37,030 bases of DNA from Myroides indicus. GTDB taxonomy: Bacteria; Bacteroidota; Bacteroidia; Flavobacteriales; Flavobacteriaceae. The notes under the pieces are model-generated. The model did not search any database. It worked only from the letters and a program-made list of their open reading frames with translations, and was not told where the DNA came from. The translations under genes were made by a program, and so were the position numbers. Below are positions 10,785-18,791 of the stretch, in pieces. The DNA lies in assembly GCF_004364575.1 (NCBI RefSeq), contig NZ_SOAG01000029.1, positions 1 through 37,030 of the forward strand. Direction: 5' to 3'. Within the stretch, counting starts at the first letter, position 1. Each line of letters begins with the position of its first letter.

Positions 10785-10792
10785 CAAACTTA
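10785..10792 (-). promoter_or_regulatory. Promoter -7 box (TAAGTTTG) of pckA
   Basis: The minus strand reads TAAGTTTG, a perfect TAnnTTTG, 28 bases upstream of the pckA ATG. This implies a leader of about 20-25 nt. The -33 box is not clear. Confidence 0.5.
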
Positions 10793-10826
10793 GAAATAAA
10801 TTTAAAATATAATACAGATTTGGGCA

Positions 10827-11222
10827 TTATTTAATTAAAGCTCTGTTTTTAATCATCTGAATCGCAGTATAAACCCAAGCGGCTATCAACATTAATCCTC
10901 CGACCGGCGTTATAGGCCCGATTATCTTTAAATTCACATCAATCAAATCTTTAAAAGTCAACAAGTAGATTGAGCCTGAAAAAAACAAAACACCAGATAA
11001 AACTAAATATAAAACTACCTTTTTTGCTTTTTCTGACAAATAAGGACAGATGCCTATAAAAAGCAAAAAGAAAGCATGATACATTTGATATTTTACCCCG
11101 GTTTCAAAAGTAGCTACCTGCGTTTCAGTTACTATCTGTTTTAATCCGTGAGCTCCAAAAGCTCCTAATCCTACACTTAGCGCACCCAAAAGTGCGGCAA
11201 TTATTACTATACTGCGTGCCAT
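10827..11222 (-). CDS. DUF423 family small membrane protein
   Basis: 131 residues with four hydrophobic segments. The characteristic start is a membrane helix followed by ALSVGLGAFGAHGLK (about residues 14-28), then YQMYHAFFLLFIG and LFSGSIYLLTF blocks. These match the DUF423 (YgdD-like) family of inner-membrane proteins of unknown function. The motif set and length fit the whole family domain. It starts at ATG 11222 and is divergent from the saccharopine-dehydrogenase-family gene. Confidence 0.88.
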   Translation of the reverse strand: MARSIVIIAALLGALSVGLGAFGAHGLKQIVTETQVATFETGVKYQMYHAFFLLFIGICPYLSEKAKKVVLYLVLSGVLFFSGSIYLLTFKDLIDVNLKIIGPITPVGGLMLIAAWVYTAIQMIKNRALIK

Positions 11223-11233
11223 TTTTTTTATTT

Positions 11234-11241
11234 CAAATATA
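11234..11241 (-). promoter_or_regulatory. Candidate -7 box (TATATTTG) of the DUF423 gene
   Basis: The minus strand reads TATATTTG, matching TAnnTTTG, 11 bases upstream of the ATG. It would give a very short leader. Confidence 0.35.
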
Positions 11242-11308
11242 CAATATAATACTCCAATATTTTTGAGAAATCCGTACTTTCGTATTTCGTCTAATCAACT
11301 TATAAAAA

Positions 11309-12661
11309 ATGAACAAAGAGATTTTAATTGTAGGAGCCGGACGCTCGGCATCTTCATTAATTAAATATTTGCTTGAAAAATCAACTTCCGAAAATTTTCA
11401 CCTAACTATAGGCGACTTATCGCTTGAACTTGCTCAGAAAAAAGCAATGAATCACCCGAATGCCTCAGCAGTTCAACTTGATTTGTTTAACGAAGCAGAG
11501 CGCAGAAAATATGTAGAACAGGCTGATTTGGTCATCTCTATGCTTCCGGCAGCCCTGCATATTGAGCTTGCCAAAGATTGCATCCGATATAAAAAACACA
11601 TGGTAACGGCTTCTTACATCAGTCCGGCAATGGCAGAACTGGACGAAGAGGTTAAAAGAAACAACCTAGTTTTTATGAACGAAGCCGGTCTTGATCCGGG
11701 AATCGATCACATGAGTGCCATGAAGGTAATCCACGACATCAAAAATAAAGGTGGGAAAGTAATTTCCTTTGAATCGTTTTGCGGCGGGCTTATTGCTCCG
11801 GAATCGGACAACAACCTTTGGAACTATAAATTTACATGGAATCCCAGAAATGTAGTTTTGGCAGGACAAGGCGGAGCTGCGAAGTTTATTCAGGAAGGAC
11901 AATACAAATACATTCCGTACAACAAAGTTTTCAGACGAACTGAATTTTTAGAAGTAGAAGGATACGGGCGCTTTGAAGCTTATGCTAATCGCGATTCTTT
12001 AAAATATCAGCACGTATACGGACTAGAAGACGCCAAAACCATTTTTAGAGGAACTATCCGTCGTATGGGTTATTCCAGAGCGTGGAATTTATTTGTGGAG
12101 CTCGGCGTTACAGACGACACCTACCACATCGAAAACTCAGAAAATATGTCGTACCGCGAATTTTTCAACCTATATCTTCCCTATCATCCTACCGACCGAG
12201 TTGAAACCAAGCTCCGTTTAGCACTAAACATCGATCAAGACGATATTGTGTGGGATAAATTAGTAGAACTCGATATTTTTAATGCCGATAAAAAAATAGG
12301 GTTAAAAAACGCCACGCCGGCACAAATACTGGAAAAAATATTATCAGATAGCTGGACGCTGGCTCCGGATGACAAAGATATGATTGTGATGTATCACAAA
12401 ATAGGATACAGCCTCAACAATGAAAACAAACAGATAGATTCTACCATGATTTGTATTGGAGACGACCAAACGTATACCGCCATGGCAAAAACAGTTGGTT
12501 TGCCGGTAGCAATTGCTGCACTAAAAATCTTAAAAGGAATTATCTCCACTCCGGGCGTGCAAATACCGATAAGCGAAGAAGTTTACCTTCCCATCCTAAA
12601 AGAACTGGAAGAAAACGGTATCGTTTTCCACGAAAAAGAAGTGGAATATCAGGGATATTAA
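11309..12661 (+). CDS. Saccharopine dehydrogenase family protein
   Basis: 450 residues. The N-terminal Rossmann fold has EILIVGAGRSASSLIKYLLE (GxGxxxS at about 8-15) and a VISMLPAALHIELAKDC segment. These are followed by MNEAGLDPGIDHMSAM (about residues 123-138), diagnostic of saccharopine dehydrogenase / saccharopine reductase-like enzymes, and the large C-terminal catalytic domain. The family catalyses NAD(P)-dependent oxidoreduction between saccharopine, lysine or aminoadipate semialdehyde. The exact reaction in Bacteroidota is not established from sequence, so I give no symbol. It starts at ATG 11309. It is the last clearly chromosomal gene before the accessory region. Confidence 0.88.
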   Translation: MNKEILIVGAGRSASSLIKYLLEKSTSENFHLTIGDLSLELAQKKAMNHPNASAVQLDLFNEAERRKYVEQADLVISMLPAALHIELAKDCIRYKKHMVTASYISPAMAELDEEVKRNNLVFMNEAGLDPGIDHMSAMKVIHDIKNKGGKVISFESFCGGLIAPESDNNLWNYKFTWNPRNVVLAGQGGAAKFIQEGQYKYIPYNKVFRRTEFLEVEGYGRFEAYANRDSLKYQHVYGLEDAKTIFRGTIRRMGYSRAWNLFVELGVTDDTYHIENSENMSYREFFNLYLPYHPTDRVETKLRLALNIDQDDIVWDKLVELDIFNADKKIGLKNATPAQILEKILSDSWTLAPDDKDMIVMYHKIGYSLNNENKQIDSTMICIGDDQTYTAMAKTVGLPVAIAALKILKGIISTPGVQIPISEEVYLPILKELEENGIVFHEKEVEYQGY

Positions 12662-12693
12662 AAAGATAAACCAACTAATTAACCCTAAAAAAG

Positions 12694-12729
12694 AACAGGA
12701 AAAGCGATACTTTTATCACTTCTCCTGTT
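12694..12729 (+). terminator. Long imperfect hairpin after the saccharopine-family gene
   Basis: Two 16-base arms (AACAGGAAAAGCGATA at 12694-12709 and TATCACTTCTCCTGTT at 12714-12729) match at 14 of 16 positions, with a CTTT loop. It lies 32 bases after the stop codon. The following T-tract is weak, so termination is probable but not certain. The rest of 12662-12951 holds no convincing gene. Confidence 0.4.
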
Positions 12730-12951
12730 TAGTAGCCGAAAGCGAACAAATCTCGAAACATTTTTTGGAGGATTTGGAGCGGTTAGCCGAATTAGAAATA
12801 TAGGTCACTTACTGAAAAACATTCTGGATTTGACTTCTTTATTGTGAATTTTTATAACTGTTGCTATTGAGAAAATATTTCCTAATACAGTATTTTGAAT
12901 ATTTGATCGGTGACTTATGTGGCTTAGAATTGATTTTACAAATAGTGTTAG

Positions 12952-14493
12952 CTATTTAATAAGTTTGTTCAATATATTCCAATGTTTCTTGGTTTGTTGT
13001 TCGATTTTATTGTTAACCATGACATTTGATGCTTTATAAGCATAAGACAAAAAATTCCCCCAATTATAAGAATCTGTTTTAATGAATTTGTTTTCCTCTT
13101 CGCTCCAAATAAATTTTCTTATTCTTTTCGCTCCTTTGTAGGAGAATTTTTTAAATAATCTTTGTTTAAAAACCATACCTTTATTGGGTGCATACCTTCT
13201 GCTTGAATAATTTTTTGCCCTTCTTACAGAGCGTTTCATCTTTCTATAATAGCCCGAAAGACTTGCAGATTTCAGCAATACGTTATTGCCATCGAACTCA
13301 AAACCAAGGTAGATGAAATTTTTATTCCAATTGATACTTCCTTCAAATTCTTGTCCGCAAATAAGTTTCTGGTCTTTTCGTTTGAAATGGAATATTTGAG
13401 TTTTCGATTCCTGAATCTCTAATTTGTAGTTTTTTATCTCTTGATAAACGAGTTGTGTCAGCTCGTCTTTATAATTGATTGGACAAACCACTACCATATC
13501 ATCCGAATACCTACGATAAATACCGCTTTTCTCTGAAATGTATTTATTTATAAGTGTATCAAAATACAATAAATAAATATTTGCTAAAACTGAGCTGATG
13601 GGAGAACCCTGTGGAATACCAAAATTTCGGTAAACTTCCTGACCATTTACAATTCTTGTTTTTGAAGGTTGAAGCAGCTTCCCTTTTAATTTAAAAAACT
13701 CTTGCTCTTTACAAAAAGCAATTGCATTTTGGTTTCTCAAATATTTTATTTTATCAATCTTCTTTTGTTTTATCTCTAGTGGTTCGCCAAGCTTATTTGT
13801 TTTACGGGTATAAATTCGGTTTTTGAACACTTCAAATATATCTACAATATCCACGTGACTAAATCGGGTTATGTTTTTATAAACATTAAAGTGATCGTCA
13901 GGCAGTTTTGGCTCACCTATTAAATCAGTCCAAACTTTTCGTAATAATTTATGATCGAGATTGTCAAAAAAGCTGGAAATATCAAATGCAATAACGGTAA
14001 ATTCGTCTTCTTTATAATCTAAAATGTATTTGAAAACATCATTTGCAAAATCAATATTGCATTTGTTAGTACCATCAATTTTTGATGGGTTTACAGGTAC
14101 AGAACGATACGCATTTACAACTTCTCCCAGTTTGTTTTCAGTTATCTTATTTTCATACAAATCAGACAGTAACATGGCATAATAGCTATATATCAAAGAA
14201 TCCAAATGGCTTGCATAGAAGAGTTCTCTTTTTTTCTCCGAGCCTTTTCTTAATATTTTTGTGCCTGATTTATATTTTTCATTTATAGAACCGTCAGCAT
14301 TAGAATAATCTTTTCGGAACCTTTTTACTTTGGAAGTTTTATGAATAAACGGAAGAAAAGAATGGCAGGCAACTTTTTCGGGATTGGTAACATAGGGCTC
14401 AATCCATTTGAAACGATCACGATTATCTAACGGCAATCCTATGTGGGGATACCTTTTAATCTTAAACCAATCTTTCTTTTTGTTTACTTCCAT
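12952..14493 (-). CDS. Defence-type (UG/DRT-like) reverse transcriptase
   Basis: 513 residues from ATG 14493. The frame stays open to a TTG at 14526, but that stretch belongs to the structured RNA leader, and MEVNKKKDWFKIKRYPHIGL is a natural start. All core motifs are present: motif A VIAFDISSFFDNLDH (catalytic D171), motif B GIPQGSPISSVLANIY (292-307), motif C YSDD (329-332, D331/D332), and the motif-E-like FIYLGFEF. QG rather than SQ in motif B argues against a diversity-generating retroelement. There is no maturase or HNH domain, so it is not a group II intron protein. From memory, the N-terminal YPHIGLPL block and the CHSFLPFIH and YASHLDSLIYSYY blocks resemble UG2/DRT2 antiviral reverse transcriptases. 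The class is inferred; the RT identity is firm. It is preceded by a structured RNA on the same strand and by a restriction-modification/AbiE operon. Confidence 0.85.
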   Translation of the reverse strand: MEVNKKKDWFKIKRYPHIGLPLDNRDRFKWIEPYVTNPEKVACHSFLPFIHKTSKVKRFRKDYSNADGSINEKYKSGTKILRKGSEKKRELFYASHLDSLIYSYYAMLLSDLYENKITENKLGEVVNAYRSVPVNPSKIDGTNKCNIDFANDVFKYILDYKEDEFTVIAFDISSFFDNLDHKLLRKVWTDLIGEPKLPDDHFNVYKNITRFSHVDIVDIFEVFKNRIYTRKTNKLGEPLEIKQKKIDKIKYLRNQNAIAFCKEQEFFKLKGKLLQPSKTRIVNGQEVYRNFGIPQGSPISSVLANIYLLYFDTLINKYISEKSGIYRRYSDDMVVVCPINYKDELTQLVYQEIKNYKLEIQESKTQIFHFKRKDQKLICGQEFEGSINWNKNFIYLGFEFDGNNVLLKSASLSGYYRKMKRSVRRAKNYSSRRYAPNKGMVFKQRLFKKFSYKGAKRIRKFIWSEEENKFIKTDSYNWGNFLSYAYKASNVMVNNKIEQQTKKHWNILNKLIK

Positions 14494-14507
14494 TTTAATT
14501 TTAAAAA

Positions 14508-14862
14508 GTGAGCAGCGAAGACCCAATGCGAAGCTGTGCTTTTAGAATTAGTTGCCTAATTCCCGAAGTGTGCATGCTTTTACGACACCTAAATGCCGCT
14601 CCGACTCAAGCTGGGTAGCGAAATAGTAATTGTATATTTGCATATTAACTCAAATAAGAGCATCATGAAACATCCAATCGTCAAGGTAATCCTAGCAGTA
14701 ATGATACTGCTGGGGCAGCTAATGGCAAGTGCATCTTCTGAAATTAATTCAGGGATTGCTTGCATTTCTGAAATACCATAGCCCCAACCGTTTTTCAAGT
14801 TGGGCGTAACAAGACTTTCATCTATACCATAAAACGCACACTTCAGCTCTTCTACTGCTCAC
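14508..14862 (-). ncRNA. Structured RNA upstream of the reverse transcriptase (candidate RT template RNA)
   Basis: About 355 nt on the RT strand. Its ends pair in three nested helices: 14855-14862 with 14508-14515 (GTGAGCAG/CTGCTCAC), 14844-14852 with 14530-14536 (GAAG(AG)CTG/CAGCTTC), and 14836-14844 with 14565-14573 (GAAGTGTGC/GCACACTTC). Between them are local stem-loops: 14783-14804 (CCCAAC/GTTGGG), 14721-14766 (AATGCAAG with a one-base bulge, enclosing CTGAA/TTCAG at 14738-14752), 14694-14711 (AGCAGTA, TCAT loop, TACTGCT), 14636-14655 (ATTTG/CAAAT), and 14545-14562 (GAATTAG, GNRA loop GCAA, CTAATTC). The RT ATG is 15 bases past the outer helix. This placement is known for DRT2-type and retron-type systems. 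A weak promoter-like TGATTTTG is at 14869-14862. Exact ends are unknown. Confidence 0.62.
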
Positions 14863-14931
14863 AAAATCATTTATATTGTTTCCTTTTTTACTACCGTTGT
14901 TGTTTCTAATAGTTAGCCATAGCCTCTCATT

Positions 14932-15480
14932 TTAAAAATTATTCTTTATAGAGCGTTTTTCACTTCTCGCAATGGATACACATCCGTTCAAATGCGTTAT
15001 CAGACTATTAACTCCAACTTGAAAATAATCTTTTGGCGTTGCTTCTGCTGGCGGATACGGGGTAACAAGTATCTTATGCCACTTAAGCTGTAAACACCAG
15101 TTTTTGATTTTTTCATTTTCAAAAGAGGCATATAAATCGTGGGCAAACTCGTTTCGTATTTTTCTTACCAGATTCAGGTCTTCCTTAATAATCTTGTCAA
15201 TCAACCCTAAACAATAGCATATTTTAATTTTATTGCTAAAGTTTCCCAAAGGCTGATTGAATTGCATCATTTCTCCCACTTCTTTATCGTCTTCGGGGAA
15301 AAAGGCGTAAAGGATATGTTCTAATACCATTTCCAGCAATGTGCCTCCCAAGACGGCAATGGTTCTATCGTCTTTACTCTCATAGGTAAAAAGATTATGA
15401 AACTCCATCAAAGCGTCATTCAGGTCGAAATATCTTTCGACGGCTTTTCCTTTTAAGATGAAATTGCTATCCTTTTCCAT
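14932..15480 (-). CDS. MltR-like protein, last gene of the restriction-modification operon
   Basis: 182 residues. The pattern DDRTIAVLGGTLLEMVLEHI (37-56), a GNFSNKIKICYCLGLI block and a DLNLVRKIRNEFAHD block is that of the MltR (mannitol operon repressor) family. Members are helical proteins often found outside mannitol operons. The RN-x-x-AH-type end recalls HEPN-fold proteins, but no RNase activity can be claimed. The ATG at 15480 lies one base after the hsdS stop, so it is almost certainly co-translated with hsdS. A regulatory or accessory role in the RM system is inferred from position only. Confidence 0.75.
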   Translation of the reverse strand: MEKDSNFILKGKAVERYFDLNDALMEFHNLFTYESKDDRTIAVLGGTLLEMVLEHILYAFFPEDDKEVGEMMQFNQPLGNFSNKIKICYCLGLIDKIIKEDLNLVRKIRNEFAHDLYASFENEKIKNWCLQLKWHKILVTPYPPAEATPKDYFQVGVNSLITHLNGCVSIARSEKRSIKNNF

Positions 15481-15481
15481 T

Positions 15482-17365
15482 TTATATATCGAAACCTTTG
15501 GGGATGATACCTGTTTCTTTCATTCTTGAAAAAACTCTTTTTATCTGGTCTTCACTAAACTTTTTCTTCTCTTCTGACCATTCATAAAACCGCTGAATGA
15601 GTAATGCTTCCGAAAATATTATGTTTTCATTCAGCATATTATTCATACAAGCATAAAGCGTAGCTACAATCTCCACAATATCTGATTTGATTGTTTTGAA
15701 CCTATCTATGATAAACTGAATGCTTTCGCTTTCTGCTGAAAAGTATTTGATGAAATCATTATGATGTTGCCCTGCTTTCTCTAATGGTTGATATTTGAAA
15801 ACTTGTTCCTTTTTATATTCAAACCATTTCTTCTCCTTTAATTGCTTGTCAATCGAACGCATTAACCTGTTATCATAAGGCCCCATTGCCTGACGAAGAA
15901 AATTTGTAGGTAATTGCATATCCGCTGATTTTTGACAGAGATAGATTAGTTTTTGCAATTTTAAATGTCCTAAAGTTGGCTCTTTGTGTAACTGCCAAAC
16001 TATTTCTGCGGCTAAAACTGTCCTGCGGTAATAATCAACATTGGTTGGCTTTAGCTCAATTACTTTTCCTTTCGGTTTCGCTATGACCATTTCTTCCATC
16101 TCAAACGCCTGATGCAACAGAGCTTTAAGCAGTTGCTCGGTGGCTTGTTGGTTGGCGATGATGTGCTCTTTTAATTGTTTGGTTTTGGCTAATTGTTTTT
16201 CTATTTCCGCCACAATGCGTTTTTGCTCGGAGAGTGGTGGGAGGGGAATCGGAATACTTTCCCATTTACTTTTATTTACAATTGGTGTAGTTCCCCCCGA
16301 TGATTTAGCCCAAATTGCTTTTTGAAAATAGGGTGATTGCAAAAAATATTGTAGAAACTGACCACTAACACCACAAAGACCTTTTATTGCATTGATTTGT
16401 TGATTGCAGCTTACATCTCGATTTGTGTAGTTGGATTTACCTGTTGAACCACCAATACAAACCATCATCAAAGAATTTTCTTTAATTAACACACCTTTTT
16501 CTAAACCCGCCAAAGTCAATCCTTCATTTTCATAGTTAATTCCTGAAAGACTTATATCAGCAGGTTTAATAAACGGAATGTCCTTCCCAAAAAACTCCTT
16601 GTTTGCTGTCGGTGGAGTTGTTCCTGTTTGAGTTGTTCCCACATCAATCAACCTACACCAAACCCAATTTTCAGGAATTTCAAATGGAATTACTTCGGGT
16701 TTGATGGGTGGCAGTGGCTTTTCCTTTTTGCCCTTGCCCTGAGCTTGACGAAGGGTTGCTTTCTCGGCTTTTATGCGTTTGAGCAATTCGCTGGCAGGTT
16801 CGTCTTTCGGGTCTTGCTTTACCAACTTACCTTGCACCGCTTCTTGTAAAATGGCTTGCTTTAGGTTTTCGAGTTGGGTGAGTTGGTCTGCAAAAAGGTT
16901 ATCGGCTTCTATTTCTTTCTCAACCAATTGCTTTTCAAGTTCAATAATTTCTCTTTGCTTGTCAATGCTTGGCACTGTTACCATAACATCAGCAATTCTA
17001 TTCATTGGCAAACTCACATTTGCCATTCCCTTCATTTGTGAAACCAACAATTCTTCTCTGTTCCAATGCAGATAAATATGCAGATACTTGGCTAAGACAA
17101 AACTTTCATCATTTGGAATTACGGCACATAAGATGTTTCCTAAGGCAAATTTTCCCTCACAATATTTAACACGTTTCATACTTGCGTGTCCGTGACCTGT
17201 GGAAGAAACCAAAGGAATAATAACTGCTTTTGTATCAAACTGATATTCGATATGTGTTTTGTCGGTTTCGCCCAATGCAATCATTGTATATGGGCCTGGA
17301 ATAGCTTTCATTATTCCAATACCGCCTTTTGTAATCGAGCATATATCGCCTAATCTATACTTCAT
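15482..17365 (-). CDS. hsdS: Type I restriction-modification specificity subunit with extra C-terminal domain
   Basis: 627 residues, longer than the usual 400-470. It holds the DNA-recognition role in the HsdR-HsdM-HsdS complex. Target-recognition domain 1 spans about 1-140. A helical conserved region (about 140-205) includes NLKQAILQEAVQGKLV. Domain 2 spans about 225-370 (IPENWVWCRL...), and a second helical region about 375-425 includes LPPLSEQKRIVAEIEKQL. Residues about 440-627 form an additional domain with LGHLKLQKLIYLCQ (465-478) and AMGPYDNRL (493-501), reminiscent of the Panacea/DUF4065 (SocA-like) fold. The linker between domains carries TLRQAQGK (204-211), encoded by a dispersed repeat. 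Its ATG follows the hsdM stop with no gap. Confidence 0.9.
   Translation of the reverse strand: MKYRLGDICSITKGGIGIMKAIPGPYTMIALGETDKTHIEYQFDTKAVIIPLVSSTGHGHASMKRVKYCEGKFALGNILCAVIPNDESFVLAKYLHIYLHWNREELLVSQMKGMANVSLPMNRIADVMVTVPSIDKQREIIELEKQLVEKEIEADNLFADQLTQLENLKQAILQEAVQGKLVKQDPKDEPASELLKRIKAEKATLRQAQGKGKKEKPLPPIKPEVIPFEIPENWVWCRLIDVGTTQTGTTPPTANKEFFGKDIPFIKPADISLSGINYENEGLTLAGLEKGVLIKENSLMMVCIGGSTGKSNYTNRDVSCNQQINAIKGLCGVSGQFLQYFLQSPYFQKAIWAKSSGGTTPIVNKSKWESIPIPLPPLSEQKRIVAEIEKQLAKTKQLKEHIIANQQATEQLLKALLHQAFEMEEMVIAKPKGKVIELKPTNVDYYRRTVLAAEIVWQLHKEPTLGHLKLQKLIYLCQKSADMQLPTNFLRQAMGPYDNRLMRSIDKQLKEKKWFEYKKEQVFKYQPLEKAGQHHNDFIKYFSAESESIQFIIDRFKTIKSDIVEIVATLYACMNNMLNENIIFSEALLIQRFYEWSEEKKKFSEDQIKRVFSRMKETGIIPKGFDI
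16737..16755. repeat. Dispersed 19-bp palindromic repeat inside hsdS
   Basis: CCCTGAGCTTGACGAAGGG closely matches the widespread repeat CCCTGAGCTTGTCGAAGGG (one base different), known from many bacterial genomes mostly between genes. Here it is in frame and codes for TLRQAQG in the linker after the first helical region of HsdS. Confidence 0.65.
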
Positions 17366-18787
17366 TTATGCTAACGATTTTAATTCTTCCAAAATCTTGG
17401 AAATTTGCGATTGGTTACTTTCAATTTTATTGATGATTGCCTTTCTATCATAAACAACTTCTTCTACAACTTTATTTGGGTTCTTAATATCCAAATCAAA
17501 GTTGCGGTCTATGATGGTTTGCATTGACACTTTCCAAGCTGATTCGCTTGCTTTACGGTTTTTCCACCATTGTTTGACAGGTTCAAATTCTTCAATGCGT
17601 ATTGGTTTAGTTTTACTGTAGGCTTTTTGACCTTCGGGCAAAGTGTGTTCGTAGTACCAAATCTCTTTTGTTTGTTTGCCCTTTTCAAAGAAAATCAGGT
17701 TGGTGTTTACGGTTGCGTATGGTGCAAATACGCTTTGGGGCAATCTCACAATTGTATGCACATTGCAATCTTCCAATAATTTTTGTCTTACACGTTGTTT
17801 TACTCCGTCACCTGTTAAACTGCCGTCAGGTAATACAATTCCTGCTCGTCCGCCATCTTTGAGCATTTGGATAAACAGAATCAAAAAGAGGTCGGCACTT
17901 TCTTTGGTGCGGTAGTTTAAAGGAAAATTGGTTTCCATACCATCACCAACCACGCCACCAAAGGGCGGATTTGCAATAATTATGTCCACTCGGTCGGCTT
18001 GTTTTATAGAAGTGTATTCACGACTAAGTGCATCCGTATTTACAATTTGTGGCACTTCAATATCGTGGGTAATTAGGTTTACCACACTCAACATAAACGG
18101 TAAAGGTTTTAGCTCTGTTCCTGTTATGGTTTCTTGTAAAGTTTTTCTGTTGTCAATATTTTTTACTTGCTTTCTCAAATGTTCAATGGCACAAACCAAA
18201 AAACCTGCTGTACCACAAGCTGGGTCGCTAATTTTTTCACCCAATTTTGGATTTACCATATCCACAATAAACTGGGTTACTGCTCGTGGAGTATAAAATT
18301 CGCCTGTGTCTTTTTTGGTGGCAAGACCTTGTAATATGTCTTCGTAAATGGCATTGAAAATATGATGCTCTTTACTGCTGTTAAAATCAATTTCGTTGAG
18401 TTTATTAATGGCTTGGCGGAACGTAGTTCCGCTTTTCATATAGTTGTTGGTTCCGTCAAAAATGTTGCGGATAATAACACCCAATTTATCATCTAAGCCA
18501 ATAGTCAAATTTTTGAGTTGCGGGAAAAGTTCATTGTTCACGAAAGTGATGAGTGCATCACCCGTCATTCCTTCATCATCTTCTGCCCAATTTCGCCATT
18601 GCAATTTGTTAGGGATAGGCGATTTGTATTTGGGGTTTAGAATTTCTTTTTCCTTGTCTTTGTCGTCAAAAAGTTTCAGAAATATCATCCAACCCAATTG
18701 CTCAATGCGTTGTGCATCACCACTCAAGCCCGGGTCTTTTCGGAAAATATCTCTTATTGATTTTATTACGCCTCCTATGTTGCTCAT
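17366..18787 (-). CDS. hsdM: Type I restriction-modification DNA methyltransferase subunit
   Basis: 473 residues. It methylates adenine in the sequence recognised by HsdS, using S-adenosylmethionine. The N-terminal HsdM helical domain (IRDIFRKDPGLSGDAQRIEQ, about 11-30) is followed by the methyltransferase domain. That domain has FYTPRAVTQFIVDMV (164-178), SAM-binding motif I DPACGTAGF (188-196) and catalytic motif IV NPPFGG (273-278). The C-terminal coiled region ends in QSQISKILEELKSLA. The start ATG 18787 is 4 bases after the hsdR stop, and hsdS starts directly after its stop. It appears intact. Confidence 0.95.
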   Translation of the reverse strand: MSNIGGVIKSIRDIFRKDPGLSGDAQRIEQLGWMIFLKLFDDKDKEKEILNPKYKSPIPNKLQWRNWAEDDEGMTGDALITFVNNELFPQLKNLTIGLDDKLGVIIRNIFDGTNNYMKSGTTFRQAINKLNEIDFNSSKEHHIFNAIYEDILQGLATKKDTGEFYTPRAVTQFIVDMVNPKLGEKISDPACGTAGFLVCAIEHLRKQVKNIDNRKTLQETITGTELKPLPFMLSVVNLITHDIEVPQIVNTDALSREYTSIKQADRVDIIIANPPFGGVVGDGMETNFPLNYRTKESADLFLILFIQMLKDGGRAGIVLPDGSLTGDGVKQRVRQKLLEDCNVHTIVRLPQSVFAPYATVNTNLIFFEKGKQTKEIWYYEHTLPEGQKAYSKTKPIRIEEFEPVKQWWKNRKASESAWKVSMQTIIDRNFDLDIKNPNKVVEEVVYDRKAIINKIESNQSQISKILEELKSLA

Positions 18788-18791
18788 TTGT

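Noticed and set aside
12663..12803. Open frame of 46 codons reading EQEKRYFYHFSCLVAESEQI and on to TAG 12801, possibly a gene fragment cut by the island.
   Set aside because: It has no start codon, overlaps the long hairpin at 12694-12729, and I recognise no family. It could be a remnant but cannot be supported.
14493..14526. Longer RT start at TTG 14526 (MGLRCSLFKIK).
   Set aside because: The extension lies in the structured RNA, including its closing helix strand, and the ATG at 14493 gives the natural family-like N-terminus.
12952..14862. Diversity-generating retroelement or group II intron.
   Set aside because: Motif B is QGSPIS, not the SQ type of DGRs. No template/variable repeat pair was seen. 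There is no maturase or endonuclease domain and no intron ends or domain V were recognised.
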